Positions 47,940 to 55,383 of a DNA stretch of 64,000 nt are shown here, one piece after another. Under the pieces are notes generated by a model. That model saw only the letters and a list, made by a program, of their open reading frames with translations, made no database searches and was not told the origin of the DNA. Positions within the stretch are counted from its first letter, which is position 1. Each line of letters opens with the position of its first letter. A program made the position numbers and the translations under genes. The stretch comes from Aneurinibacillus soli (GTDB taxonomy: Bacteria; Bacillota; Bacilli; Aneurinibacillales; Aneurinibacillaceae). The DNA is taken from the NCBI RefSeq assembly GCF_002355375.1, contig NZ_AP017312.1, forward strand, positions 1,629,001 to 1,693,000, in the 5' to 3' direction.

Positions 47940-49943
47940 ATGGAAGGACAAAAAATCGGCGGTCGCTATGACATAGAGAAAAAAATCGGCGAAGGCGGGA
48001 TGGCGGTTGTGTACCGTGCCCGTGATACATTGTTGAACCGAACCGTAGCGCTTAAAGTGCTGCGCTCCCAGTTTGGCAATGACGATGATTTTATTGCCCG
48101 TTTCCACCGGGAGGCACAGGCGGCAGCCAGCCTTTCTCATCCGCATGTTGTCAACATTTACGACATCGGTCAGGAAGGCGAGATGTACTATATCGTCATG
48201 GAGTACGTAGAAGGCATGACATTAAAACAGTACATTAACGAACACGCGCCGCTTGATGTCAAGCAAGCAGTAAATATTGCGATTCAAATATGTGACGCAC
48301 TTGATCACGCGCATCAAAACGAGCTTATTCACCGTGATATTAAGCCGCATAATATTTTAATTAACCGATATGGACGAATTAAAGTAACGGATTTTGGGAT
48401 TGCGCGTGCTGTATCGTCCGTGACGATCACACATACAGGTTCAGTACTTGGCTCTGTGCATTACTTCTCGCCAGAACAGGCGAAAGGCATTATGGCCGGA
48501 GCGAAGTCCGATCTGTATTCGCTCGGTGTTGTGCTGTACGAGATGCTGACCGGCACACTGCCGTTCTCAGGCGATTCCCCAATCAGCGTAGCACTGAAGC
48601 ATCTACAGGAGCCGTATATTCCACCGCGTAAACTGCGCCCGGACTTGCCGCAGAGCGTGGAAAATATCATCATTCGCTCGCTAGCGAAAGACCCGATGTA
48701 CCGGTTTGAATCGGCGAATGAGATGCTAGAAGAGCTACGGACATGTCTTCTGCCGGAACGGCGTGACGAGCCGGTGTACTTGCTGCCGGAGAAGTATGCG
48801 ATAGAAGAAGACCCTGAGATTACCCGGATTATTCCGGCCATCAAGCCGGAGATGATGCGTAAGAAGTCATGGGATGAGCCAGAAGAAGCACGTCCCGTCA
48901 AAGAATGGCGCAAGGCTTCTACTTCTACAGAATCGGCTGCGGTGAAACAAAACTCAGCACAGGAACCGGAAGAAGATGAGGACGAATCAGTAGGACGCTC
49001 ATGGAAACGTGTGCTTGCCTGGGGATTCGGGATTGTGCTGTTCCTCACGCTTGCATTTGTTGGAAGCTTCTACGGGTTTACGTTGCTGAACGTTCCGGAT
49101 GTGACAACACCGGCGGTTGAGAAACTATCGCTTCAAGATGCACGCCAGAAGCTTGAGGCAGTTGGCTTAAAGCCAGTCATTCAGCAGCAATTTGATCCAA
49201 CTGTGGAAGCAGACCATGTCATTAAACAGACGCCTCCTGCTAATATGTCCGTGAAAAAAGACTCGGAAGTTCAATTGATCGTAAGTCAGGGCAAACAGAA
49301 GGCGGGGCTGCCGAATTTTGTTGGCAAGAATATTGATGATCTAGCTGATCAGTTGCGCGGCTACAAGAATGTGCGGACAGAAGAAGAAGCAAATGATAGT
49401 CAGCCAGCCGGTACCGTACTGAGCCAGACACCAGAAGCAGGTGCCCAGGTGGTTGCAGATGAAACAGAGATTGTCCTCACGGTTAGCAAAGGGGGAGGCA
49501 AAATCGTCATGCCAAACCTGGTTGGGTTGACAGAAGAAGAGATGAAGACAAAGATGAGCCGACTGGGCCTGAAAATACAGTCGGAGACGAAAAGTAGCTA
49601 TCAGCCACAGGGTACAGTTATTGATCAATCATACCGGGCTGATACAGAACTGAAAAAAGGAACCTGGGTACGCGTAACGGTAAGCTCGGGTCTGCCGGAC
49701 GAAGCACGTCGAGTTCGTACGCCGGTACAAGTGTATTTGAATGCGGGTGAGACGGCCACGATAGAGATTCGCGTAACCGACGCATCAGGCAAAAACCGGA
49801 TGGTAGAGAAGACGCCGATCAGCCAAAGTATGGAATTCAAGGTTCCGATTGTCGTCACACCGTCACAGGAAGCGGTCATTCAAGTTTTCCGCGATGGCCA
49901 ACAGATCGATGAAAAACATATTGGATATAACGATGCACAGTAG
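47940..49943 (+). CDS. prkC: PASTA-domain serine/threonine protein kinase PrkC
   Basis: Membrane kinase that senses muropeptides or wall precursors. 667 residues. Kinase domain (IGEGGMAVVYRARD, Lys39 in VALKVL, catalytic HRDIKPHNIL, TDFGIARA, activation-loop threonines), an acidic juxtamembrane linker, one transmembrane helix (about residues 360-380), three PASTA repeats, and a C-terminal Ig-like domain. ATG 47940 follows AAAGGAGGGGGCG; an ATG seven codons upstream lies before this SD. Confidence 0.96.
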   Translation: MEGQKIGGRYDIEKKIGEGGMAVVYRARDTLLNRTVALKVLRSQFGNDDDFIARFHREAQAAASLSHPHVVNIYDIGQEGEMYYIVMEYVEGMTLKQYINEHAPLDVKQAVNIAIQICDALDHAHQNELIHRDIKPHNILINRYGRIKVTDFGIARAVSSVTITHTGSVLGSVHYFSPEQAKGIMAGAKSDLYSLGVVLYEMLTGTLPFSGDSPISVALKHLQEPYIPPRKLRPDLPQSVENIIIRSLAKDPMYRFESANEMLEELRTCLLPERRDEPVYLLPEKYAIEEDPEITRIIPAIKPEMMRKKSWDEPEEARPVKEWRKASTSTESAAVKQNSAQEPEEDEDESVGRSWKRVLAWGFGIVLFLTLAFVGSFYGFTLLNVPDVTTPAVEKLSLQDARQKLEAVGLKPVIQQQFDPTVEADHVIKQTPPANMSVKKDSEVQLIVSQGKQKAGLPNFVGKNIDDLADQLRGYKNVRTEEEANDSQPAGTVLSQTPEAGAQVVADETEIVLTVSKGGGKIVMPNLVGLTEEEMKTKMSRLGLKIQSETKSSYQPQGTVIDQSYRADTELKKGTWVRVTVSSGLPDEARRVRTPVQVYLNAGETATIEIRVTDASGKNRMVEKTPISQSMEFKVPIVVTPSQEAVIQVFRDGQQIDEKHIGYNDAQ

Positions 49944-49958
49944 CACAGGAGGGATTTC

Positions 49959-50837
49959 ATGCCGAAAGGCCGTATCGTAAAAGCACTTGCCGGCTATTAT
50001 TACGTGCAGGATGGCGATGCCTACTGGCAGTGCCGGGCACGGGGCGTATTCCGCAAGCGGGGGATAACTCCTCTTGTCGGAGATGAAGTGATGTATGAAG
50101 TAAGCGGGTCAGAGGGCACGGTTACGGAGGTGCTACCGCGCACAAGTGAGCTAGTTCGTCCACCGATTGCTAATATCGACCGGGCGATTCTTGTTTTCTC
50201 ACTGGCGGAGCCTGCTTTCAATCCGCAGCTTCTTGATAAGTTTCTCGTTCATACAGAAGCAGCCGGGGTAGAGGCGGTCATATGTCTAACTAAGGCGGAC
50301 TTATTAGACGATGGTGATAAGCTTGCGGAGATTCGTCGTAGCTGTGAGCAGATGGGCTATCCGGTCGTGGTGACAAGTTCCAAAGGACAGAGTGGGCTTG
50401 CGGAGATTCGCGCCCATTTAGCTGGCAATCTGTCCGTATTTGCCGGACAGTCCGGTGTTGGCAAGTCGTCGCTTCTCAATGCATTGTTCAGTGAACTTCA
50501 ACTCGAAACCGCCCCGATCAGTCACAAGCTGGGCCGGGGTAAGCATACTACGCGTCATGTGGAGCTCATCTATCTGCCAGAAGGCGGCTGGGTCGCGGAT
50601 ACGCCGGGCTTTAGCTCGCTTGATTTCCATTCGGTTAGAGACATAACTGAGCTTGGACTGTATTTCAGAGAAATGCGGGAGCGGCTCGGGGAATGCAAAT
50701 TCCGTGGCTGCTTGCATGTGAACGAGCCGGGCTGCGCGGTGCGGCAGGCGGTGGATGGAGGAGACATCCAGTCGTCCCGCTATGAGCATTACCTGCAATT
50801 TTTGCAGGAAATTAAAGAGAGAAAGCCGAGGTATTAG
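49959..50837 (+). CDS. rsgA: Ribosome small-subunit-dependent GTPase RsgA
   Basis: Circularly permuted GTPase for late 30S maturation. 292 residues: N-terminal OB-fold, G4 (CLTKADL), then G1 (GQSGVGKSSLLNAL), G3 (DTPGF), and a C-terminal zinc-binding finger (CKFRGCLHVNEPGC). Order prkC-rsgA-rpe is the same as in B. subtilis. Confidence 0.96.
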   Translation: MPKGRIVKALAGYYYVQDGDAYWQCRARGVFRKRGITPLVGDEVMYEVSGSEGTVTEVLPRTSELVRPPIANIDRAILVFSLAEPAFNPQLLDKFLVHTEAAGVEAVICLTKADLLDDGDKLAEIRRSCEQMGYPVVVTSSKGQSGLAEIRAHLAGNLSVFAGQSGVGKSSLLNALFSELQLETAPISHKLGRGKHTTRHVELIYLPEGGWVADTPGFSSLDFHSVRDITELGLYFREMRERLGECKFRGCLHVNEPGCAVRQAVDGGDIQSSRYEHYLQFLQEIKERKPRY

Positions 50838-50841
50838 CATC

Positions 50842-51510
50842 ATGGTAAAAATCGCGCCTTCGATTTTGTCGGCAGACTTTTCCCGCCTGGGAGCGGAGAT
50901 TCAAGAAGTTGAACAGGGTGGAGCAGAGTGGCTGCATGTCGATGTGATGGATGGTCATTTCGTGCCAAATATTACGATTGGACCGCTTGTTGTGCAGGCA
51001 ATTCGTCCGCATACGAAACTGTTTATGGATGTACATTTGATGATTGAAAATGCTGATCTGTACATTCCGCAGTTTGCCAAAAGTGGAGCCGAGATGATTA
51101 CGGTGCATCAGGAAGCGTGCACGCACCTGCATCGCACGATCCATCTTATTAAAGAGCAGGGAGTAAAAGCGGGTGTGTCGCTTAATCCGGCTACGCCAGT
51201 ATCAACGCTTGAACATGTGCTTGGGGATATTGGTATGGTATTGCTCATGTCTGTGAATCCGGGCTTTGGCGGACAGAAGTTCATTCCGGAAGTCATAAAG
51301 AAAGTCGGTCAGCTCAAAGCAATGCTTATCGAGCGCGGCCTTGAGAATCAAGTAGAAATCCAGATTGATGGCGGCATTAATACCGAGACAGCACCGCTTG
51401 TCGTTGCGGCGGGCGCAACATGTCTCGTAGCGGGTAATGCGGTATTTGGTAAGCCGGACCGTGGGCAGGCGATTGCAGCAATTCGCGATGCGGCGAATAA
51501 GGCGCTGTAG
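50842..51510 (+). CDS. rpe: Ribulose-phosphate 3-epimerase
   Basis: Pentose phosphate pathway TIM-barrel enzyme, 222 residues: IAPSILSADFSRLG, HVDVMDGHFVPNITIGP, VNPGFGGQKFIP and QIDGGINTETAPLV are the family's metal and phosphate motifs. ATG 50842 has only a weak SD (GAGG), four bases after rsgA, so it probably depends on coupling. thiN, which follows rpe in B. subtilis, is absent here. Confidence 0.95.
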   Translation: MVKIAPSILSADFSRLGAEIQEVEQGGAEWLHVDVMDGHFVPNITIGPLVVQAIRPHTKLFMDVHLMIENADLYIPQFAKSGAEMITVHQEACTHLHRTIHLIKEQGVKAGVSLNPATPVSTLEHVLGDIGMVLLMSVNPGFGGQKFIPEVIKKVGQLKAMLIERGLENQVEIQIDGGINTETAPLVVAAGATCLVAGNAVFGKPDRGQAIAAIRDAANKAL

Positions 51511-51523
51511 GCGCGCATAGGAT

Positions 51524-51559
51524 AAGAGGAGAAGTGATCAGATGCTTCTCCTCTTTTTT
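51524..51559 (+). terminator. Terminator after rpe
   Basis: AAGAGGAGAAG pairs with CTTCTCCTCTT around a 10-base loop, followed by TTTT. Ends the long run from the calcium ATPase or from coaBC. Confidence 0.9.
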
Positions 51560-51604
51560 ATACGCTGGCTGTCCGTTTCACAAAAAATAGGCACTTGTTT
51601 TTGT

Positions 51605-51633
51605 TCATATTTTATCTTCAACTCTCATATGGT
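51605..51633 (+). promoter_or_regulatory. Sigma-E promoter of spoVM
   Basis: TCATATT (51605-51611) matches the sigma-E -35 consensus kmATATT exactly; after 14 bases CATATGGT (51626-51633) matches CATAnnnT of the -10 region. spoVM is a known sigma-E gene in B. subtilis, and the site is 64 bases before its start. Confidence 0.65.
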
Positions 51634-51696
51634 AAATCGAGTGAGGCGCACAGGTAGAAATGCCTGCGGATGGAAATAAAAAAGGGAGGGTTCATC

Positions 51697-51771
51697 ATGC
51701 GGTTTTATACCATTAAGCTGCCGAAATTTCTGGGGGGACTCATTCGTATACTTCTCGGCGGAAAAAAGTGA
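51697..51771 (+). CDS. spoVM: Stage V sporulation protein SpoVM
   Basis: Tiny amphipathic peptide that marks the convex forespore membrane and anchors SpoIVA for coat assembly. The 24 residues (MRFYTIKLPKFLGGLIRILL, then GGKK) match the B. subtilis SpoVM core TIKLPKFLGG, including the key proline at position 9; the tail is two residues shorter. SD AAAGGGAGGG precedes the ATG. Position between rpe and rpmB is conserved. Easily missed because of its length. Confidence 0.95.
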   Translation: MRFYTIKLPKFLGGLIRILLGGKK

Positions 51772-51781
51772 GGCACGGCAT

Positions 51782-51812
51782 AAAAAAAAGCACCACAGCG
51801 GGTGCTTTTTTT
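51782..51812. terminator. Bidirectional terminator, spoVM / rpmB
   Basis: AAAAAAAGCACC pairs with GGTGCTTTTTTT around a six-base loop. Serves the convergent spoVM and rpmB transcripts. Confidence 0.9.
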
Positions 51813-51820
51813 ACGTGTGA

Positions 51821-52009
51821 CTATACGCGAGTAACTAAGCCGGATTTCAGAGCTTTTGTGCTCACGTACACACGCTTCGGTTTTCCGTCAACCAGGATGC
51901 GTACTTTTTGTACGTTAACGCCCCAAGAGCGTTTATTTGCACGGTTCGAGTGACTGCGTTTGTTACCAGTCTTAGCTCGTTTACCTGTTACATAACATAC
52001 ACGTGCCAT
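51821..52009 (-). CDS. rpmB: 50S ribosomal protein L28
   Basis: 62 residues: [20 protein letters not shown], then [31 protein letters not shown]. The single N-terminal cysteine and lack of the second CxxC pair suggest the zinc-independent form. ATG at 52009 follows GGGAGGTGG on the minus strand. Opposite to its neighbours, as in other Bacillales. Confidence 0.97.
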   Translation of the reverse strand: MARVCYVTGKRAKTGNKRSHSNRANKRSWGVNVQKVRILVDGKPKRVYVSTKALKSGLVTRV

Positions 52010-52082
52010 TATAATTCCACCTCCCTGAGATGCAGTCAAGCAAAGTGACTCTCATTACATACTCAAGTATGATAGCATACGC

Positions 52083-52109
52083 ATTTTACAAAAGCAAGAT
52101 GTCTGTCAA
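52083..52109 (-). promoter_or_regulatory. Possible rpmB promoter
   Basis: On the minus strand TTGACA (52104-52109) and TAAAAT (52083-52088) are 15 bases apart, a short spacer. The rest of the 70-base leader shows no clear structure. Confidence 0.4.
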
Positions 52110-52132
52110 GAATTTACCCTTTACAACGATTC

Positions 52133-52161
52133 TTTCAAAAAAAGTATCGTTGTAGTAAAAT
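52133..52161 (+). promoter_or_regulatory. Possible promoter of yloU-fakA
   Basis: TTTCAA (52133-52138), 17-base spacer, TAAAAT (52156-52161). Overlaps an inverted repeat whose arms are ACAACGAT (near 52123) and ATCGTTGT (near 52146), which could be an operator or a hairpin in the leftward direction. Confidence 0.4.
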
Positions 52162-52220
52162 GGGTAAGATACAGGCATCTACGAGAGAACGTAGTGAATG
52201 AAAACGGGGAGGCTTAAAGC

Positions 52221-52586
52221 ATGGGTGTTCAGATCAGCACAGAGCTCGGAAGAATTGAAATCGACAGTCAGGTTGTCGCGACAATGGCGGGCGCCGTGGC
52301 GATGGAGTGTTACGGTCTTGTTGGCATGTCTTCACGCCGGACGATGAAAGACGGAATTGCTGATATTCTCGGTCGCGAGAATTTGTCACGCGGTGTCGAA
52401 GTGCGGCAGGAAGAGGGCCGTACTGTAATTGATATGTATATTATCGTCAGCTACGGCACGAAAATCTCCGAGGTAGCGCACAGTGTGCAAGGTCGTGTGA
52501 CATATGCGCTTGGGCAAAACCTTGGGTTGCAAGTAGATGATGTGAATATTTATGTGCAAGGTGTCCGTGGAGAAAAGAGCTCCTAA
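52221..52586 (+). CDS. Asp23/Gls24 family envelope stress protein YloU
   Basis: 121 residues of the Asp23 family (GRIEIDSQVVATMAGAVAMECYGLVGM, VIDMYIIVSYGTKISEVAHSVQGRVTYAL). Family members sit at the membrane and affect envelope homeostasis; mechanism unknown. Directly upstream of fakA, a conserved pairing. SD GGGGAGGC. Confidence 0.92.
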   Translation: MGVQISTELGRIEIDSQVVATMAGAVAMECYGLVGMSSRRTMKDGIADILGRENLSRGVEVRQEEGRTVIDMYIIVSYGTKISEVAHSVQGRVTYALGQNLGLQVDDVNIYVQGVRGEKSS

Positions 52587-52608
52587 GGGTATGAGGGAGG
52601 AACAATAC

Positions 52609-54324
52609 GTGAAAAGCAGTACGCTGACGGGACAGGTTCTTCGTCATATGTATAAAGCAGGTGCAGCACGTTTGGCGCAGCACGCTCAACAAGTTGATGC
52701 ATTAAATGTATTTCCGGTGCCGGATGGCGATACAGGAACGAATATGAACCTGACTTTTACGTCGGGGGTAGCAGAACTCGAGAAATCAGCCGAACAGACA
52801 GCCGAGAAAGTGGCGTCTGTATTTTCGCGCGGTCTTCTTATGGGGGCACGTGGCAACTCTGGTGTCATCTTGTCTCAGTTGTTCCGGGGGATTGCGAAGG
52901 GATTGACAGGTCTTGTGGAGGCGGATGCCCGTCAGGTGGCGGATGCGTTCCAGCAAGGTGTCGACATGGCGTACAAAGCCGTCATGAAGCCAGTGGAAGG
53001 AACGATTCTGACAGTTGCTCGCGAAGCAGCAGCAGCGGCACGTAAGGCAGCACGCGGCACGGTAGAAGAAGTAGTTGAAGCGCTTGTAGCTGCGGGACAG
53101 CGTGCGCTTGATAATACGCCGAATCAGCTTCCGGTACTCAAAGAAGTGGGCGTTGTCGATTCTGGCGGTCAGGGGCTTGTTTACATATATGAAGGCTTTT
53201 TGCAGGCGCTTAACGAAGGAATAACATTTGAGAAGCGAGACGTGGATAACAAGCCACAAGCTCCATCCGGGGCCGCTATATTTGGTGAGACACACGAAGA
53301 GATGCATCATGTCATCAATCCAGCAGATATTGTGTACGGATACTGCACCGAATTTATGGTACACCTGCGTGAGATGGATGGATTCCGTATGGAAGCATTC
53401 CGTGATCGTATCAGTCAGTACGGTGATTCTCTGCTTGTTGTAGCGGATGACGACTTGATCAAAGTTCACATTCATGCGGAAGAGCCGGGAGATGTACTTT
53501 CCTTCGCACACAAGTATGGCCCGCTTGATCGCATTAAAATCGAAAATATGCGTCTCCAGCACGAGGCTGTATTGCGCCGTCAGGAAGTAAAGCAGGTGAC
53601 GGCATCGTCTGTTTTTCCGGATGTGGTACCGCCGCTTGATTTTGTGGTAGAGCCGGAGGTAGCGCGTGAACGATACGGCATTATCGCGGTTGCGAGCGGA
53701 GCGGGTATTGCTGAGATTTTCCGCAGTCTGGGCGTTGGTACGATTATTGAGGGTGGTCAGACAATGAACCCGAGTACCGAGCAGTTCGTGCAGGCGATTG
53801 AGGCGAGTGGCGCATCGAATGTGATTATTCTGCCGAATAATAAAAATATTGTGATGGCAGCGAAACAGGCCGCTGAGCTAGTCGATATTCCGGTTGCGGT
53901 CATTCCGGCGGTCAGTGTTCCGCAGGGCATGTCAGCGATGCTAGCGTTTGCGCCAGAGGCTGAGCTTGCTCATAATGAAGCCGGTATGATCGAAGCAGTG
54001 AGTCTTGTTAAGACGGGTCTTGTCACATATGCGGTGCGTGATACGAAGCTTGATGAGATTGACATCAAAGAAGGTGACTTCATCGGCATTCAGGACGGGG
54101 AGATCGTGGTAGCTGGAGTAGATATGTATGAAGTTGCAACGAATCTGGTGACTCATATGGTCGAGGGTGACGATGAGTTGATTACGGTTCTATACGGATC
54201 CGATCCGACGGAAGCGAAGCTCGATGCATGGGAGAAGCACATCCGTGAGACATACAGCTCGTATGAAGTAGAAATGCATGAAGGTGGACAGCCGCTGTAT
54301 GCCTTTATTATTGCTGTTGAATAA
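52609..54324 (+). CDS. fakA: Fatty acid kinase catalytic subunit FakA (YloV)
   Basis: Phosphorylates fatty acids held by a FakB protein, feeding exogenous acids to phospholipid synthesis. 571 residues. N-terminal DhaL-like nucleotide domain with the Mg-binding VFPVPDGDTGTNMNLT and MGARGNSGVILSQLFRG; central domain; C-terminal DegV-like domain (IAVASGAGIAEIFRSLGV, ILPNNKNIVMAAKQAAEL). GTG 52609 follows GGGAGG; ATG 52591 is an alternative. A DegV-family gene follows 24 bases downstream. Confidence 0.93.
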   Translation: MKSSTLTGQVLRHMYKAGAARLAQHAQQVDALNVFPVPDGDTGTNMNLTFTSGVAELEKSAEQTAEKVASVFSRGLLMGARGNSGVILSQLFRGIAKGLTGLVEADARQVADAFQQGVDMAYKAVMKPVEGTILTVAREAAAAARKAARGTVEEVVEALVAAGQRALDNTPNQLPVLKEVGVVDSGGQGLVYIYEGFLQALNEGITFEKRDVDNKPQAPSGAAIFGETHEEMHHVINPADIVYGYCTEFMVHLREMDGFRMEAFRDRISQYGDSLLVVADDDLIKVHIHAEEPGDVLSFAHKYGPLDRIKIENMRLQHEAVLRRQEVKQVTASSVFPDVVPPLDFVVEPEVARERYGIIAVASGAGIAEIFRSLGVGTIIEGGQTMNPSTEQFVQAIEASGASNVIILPNNKNIVMAAKQAAELVDIPVAVIPAVSVPQGMSAMLAFAPEAELAHNEAGMIEAVSLVKTGLVTYAVRDTKLDEIDIKEGDFIGIQDGEIVVAGVDMYEVATNLVTHMVEGDDELITVLYGSDPTEAKLDAWEKHIRETYSSYEVEMHEGGQPLYAFIIAVE

Positions 54325-54348
54325 AGGTTGGGAAGGGGGTATGTAAGA

Positions 54349-55215
54349 ATGAACCTATATATTGTAACAGACAGCACGGCAGACATCCCCAAGCTGCTTA
54401 TGCAAGAATTAAACATTCCGATTGTGCCGCTTAAGGTGCATGTGGAAGGTCAGACGTACTTAGATGGTGTTACGCTGTCTGCAGGTGAATTTTATGAGAA
54501 ACTAACATCATCAGAGCAATTACCGCGCACGTCACAGCCGGCACCGCTTGACTTTGTGAATATATATGAAGAGATTGCAGCGCGTGATCCGGAAGCGGAA
54601 ATCATCTCCATTCATTTATCCAGTGCGTTGAGTGGTACGTACCAGACCGCAACGCTTGCTGCGGGTATGGTGGAAGATAAGGTCAAGGTGCATGTCATCG
54701 ATAGCCGCTCCGCTTCATATGCGCTTGGTGCGATTGTAGTCGCGGCAGCACGCCTTCTGCGCAACGGTGGTACGCTAGAAGAATGTCTCGATCTTGTTCA
54801 TACACTCATTCCGACACACCGGGTTTATTTTGTCATGGATACGCTCATGTATTTGCAGAAAGGTGGCCGGATTGGCAAGGCGGCATCTGTTGTCGGTTCG
54901 CTGCTGAATATTAAGCCGATTCTTATGTTTGATGAGAGTGGCGAGGTAGCGGTCGTGGAAAAAGTACGCGGCAAGAAAAAAGCGGTCGCCCGTATTCTGG
55001 AACTGGCTAAGGAATATGCGAATGGACGCCTGGTAACAGCGGCTGCTGTCTATACGACAGATCGTGATGAGGCGACGGTTTTTAAGGGACAGATCGAGCA
55101 GGAGCTCCATGTAGCAGACGAGGCGGTACTCGCTCAGCTTGGGCCGGTTATCGGCACATACGGTGGTCCGGGTCTGTTAGCGCTTGCGCTATACCCGGAG
55201 ACTTCGCAATCATAA
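54349..55215 (+). CDS. DegV-family fatty-acid-binding protein, probable FakB
   Basis: 288 residues: IVTDSTADIPKLLMQ, PLKVHVEGQTYLDGVTL, the TSQPAP motif with the lipid-carboxylate threonine/serine, SIHLSSALSGTYQTA and DSRSASYALG are typical DegV features. Direct adjacency to fakA (24 bases) supports the fatty-acid-binding partner role. ATG 54349 follows GAAGGGGG. Confidence 0.88.
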   Translation: MNLYIVTDSTADIPKLLMQELNIPIVPLKVHVEGQTYLDGVTLSAGEFYEKLTSSEQLPRTSQPAPLDFVNIYEEIAARDPEAEIISIHLSSALSGTYQTATLAAGMVEDKVKVHVIDSRSASYALGAIVVAAARLLRNGGTLEECLDLVHTLIPTHRVYFVMDTLMYLQKGGRIGKAASVVGSLLNIKPILMFDESGEVAVVEKVRGKKKAVARILELAKEYANGRLVTAAAVYTTDRDEATVFKGQIEQELHVADEAVLAQLGPVIGTYGGPGLLALALYPETSQS

Positions 55216-55383
55216 ACGTAGTACATGTGTAAGGGACGGGACTACACGCCTTGGTGGCGCGGTATCCTGTCCTTCTTCCGTTTGGTGGCACAATATTTGC
55301 GCGAAACTGTACAGGGAGGATGAGCGGGGAAACCGACAGGACGCGCCCTGAATGAAAGTCGGATATCCCGCTGGATCAAAAAT
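55216..55383 (+). other. degV-recG intergenic region with a hairpin
   Basis: GGACGGGA (55234-55241) pairs with TCCTGTCC (55265-55272), with an inner CGCC/GGCG stem. No T-run follows, so it is not an obvious terminator. Downstream are ACAGGGAGGATGAG and two very short frames. I see no gene or recognised riboswitch. Confidence 0.4.

Noticed and set aside
55234-55300. T-box-like or terminator element before recG
   Set aside because: The GGTGGCGCGGT stretch only loosely resembles a T-box and recG is not an amino-acid gene; the hairpin has no T-run. Left as an unexplained hairpin.
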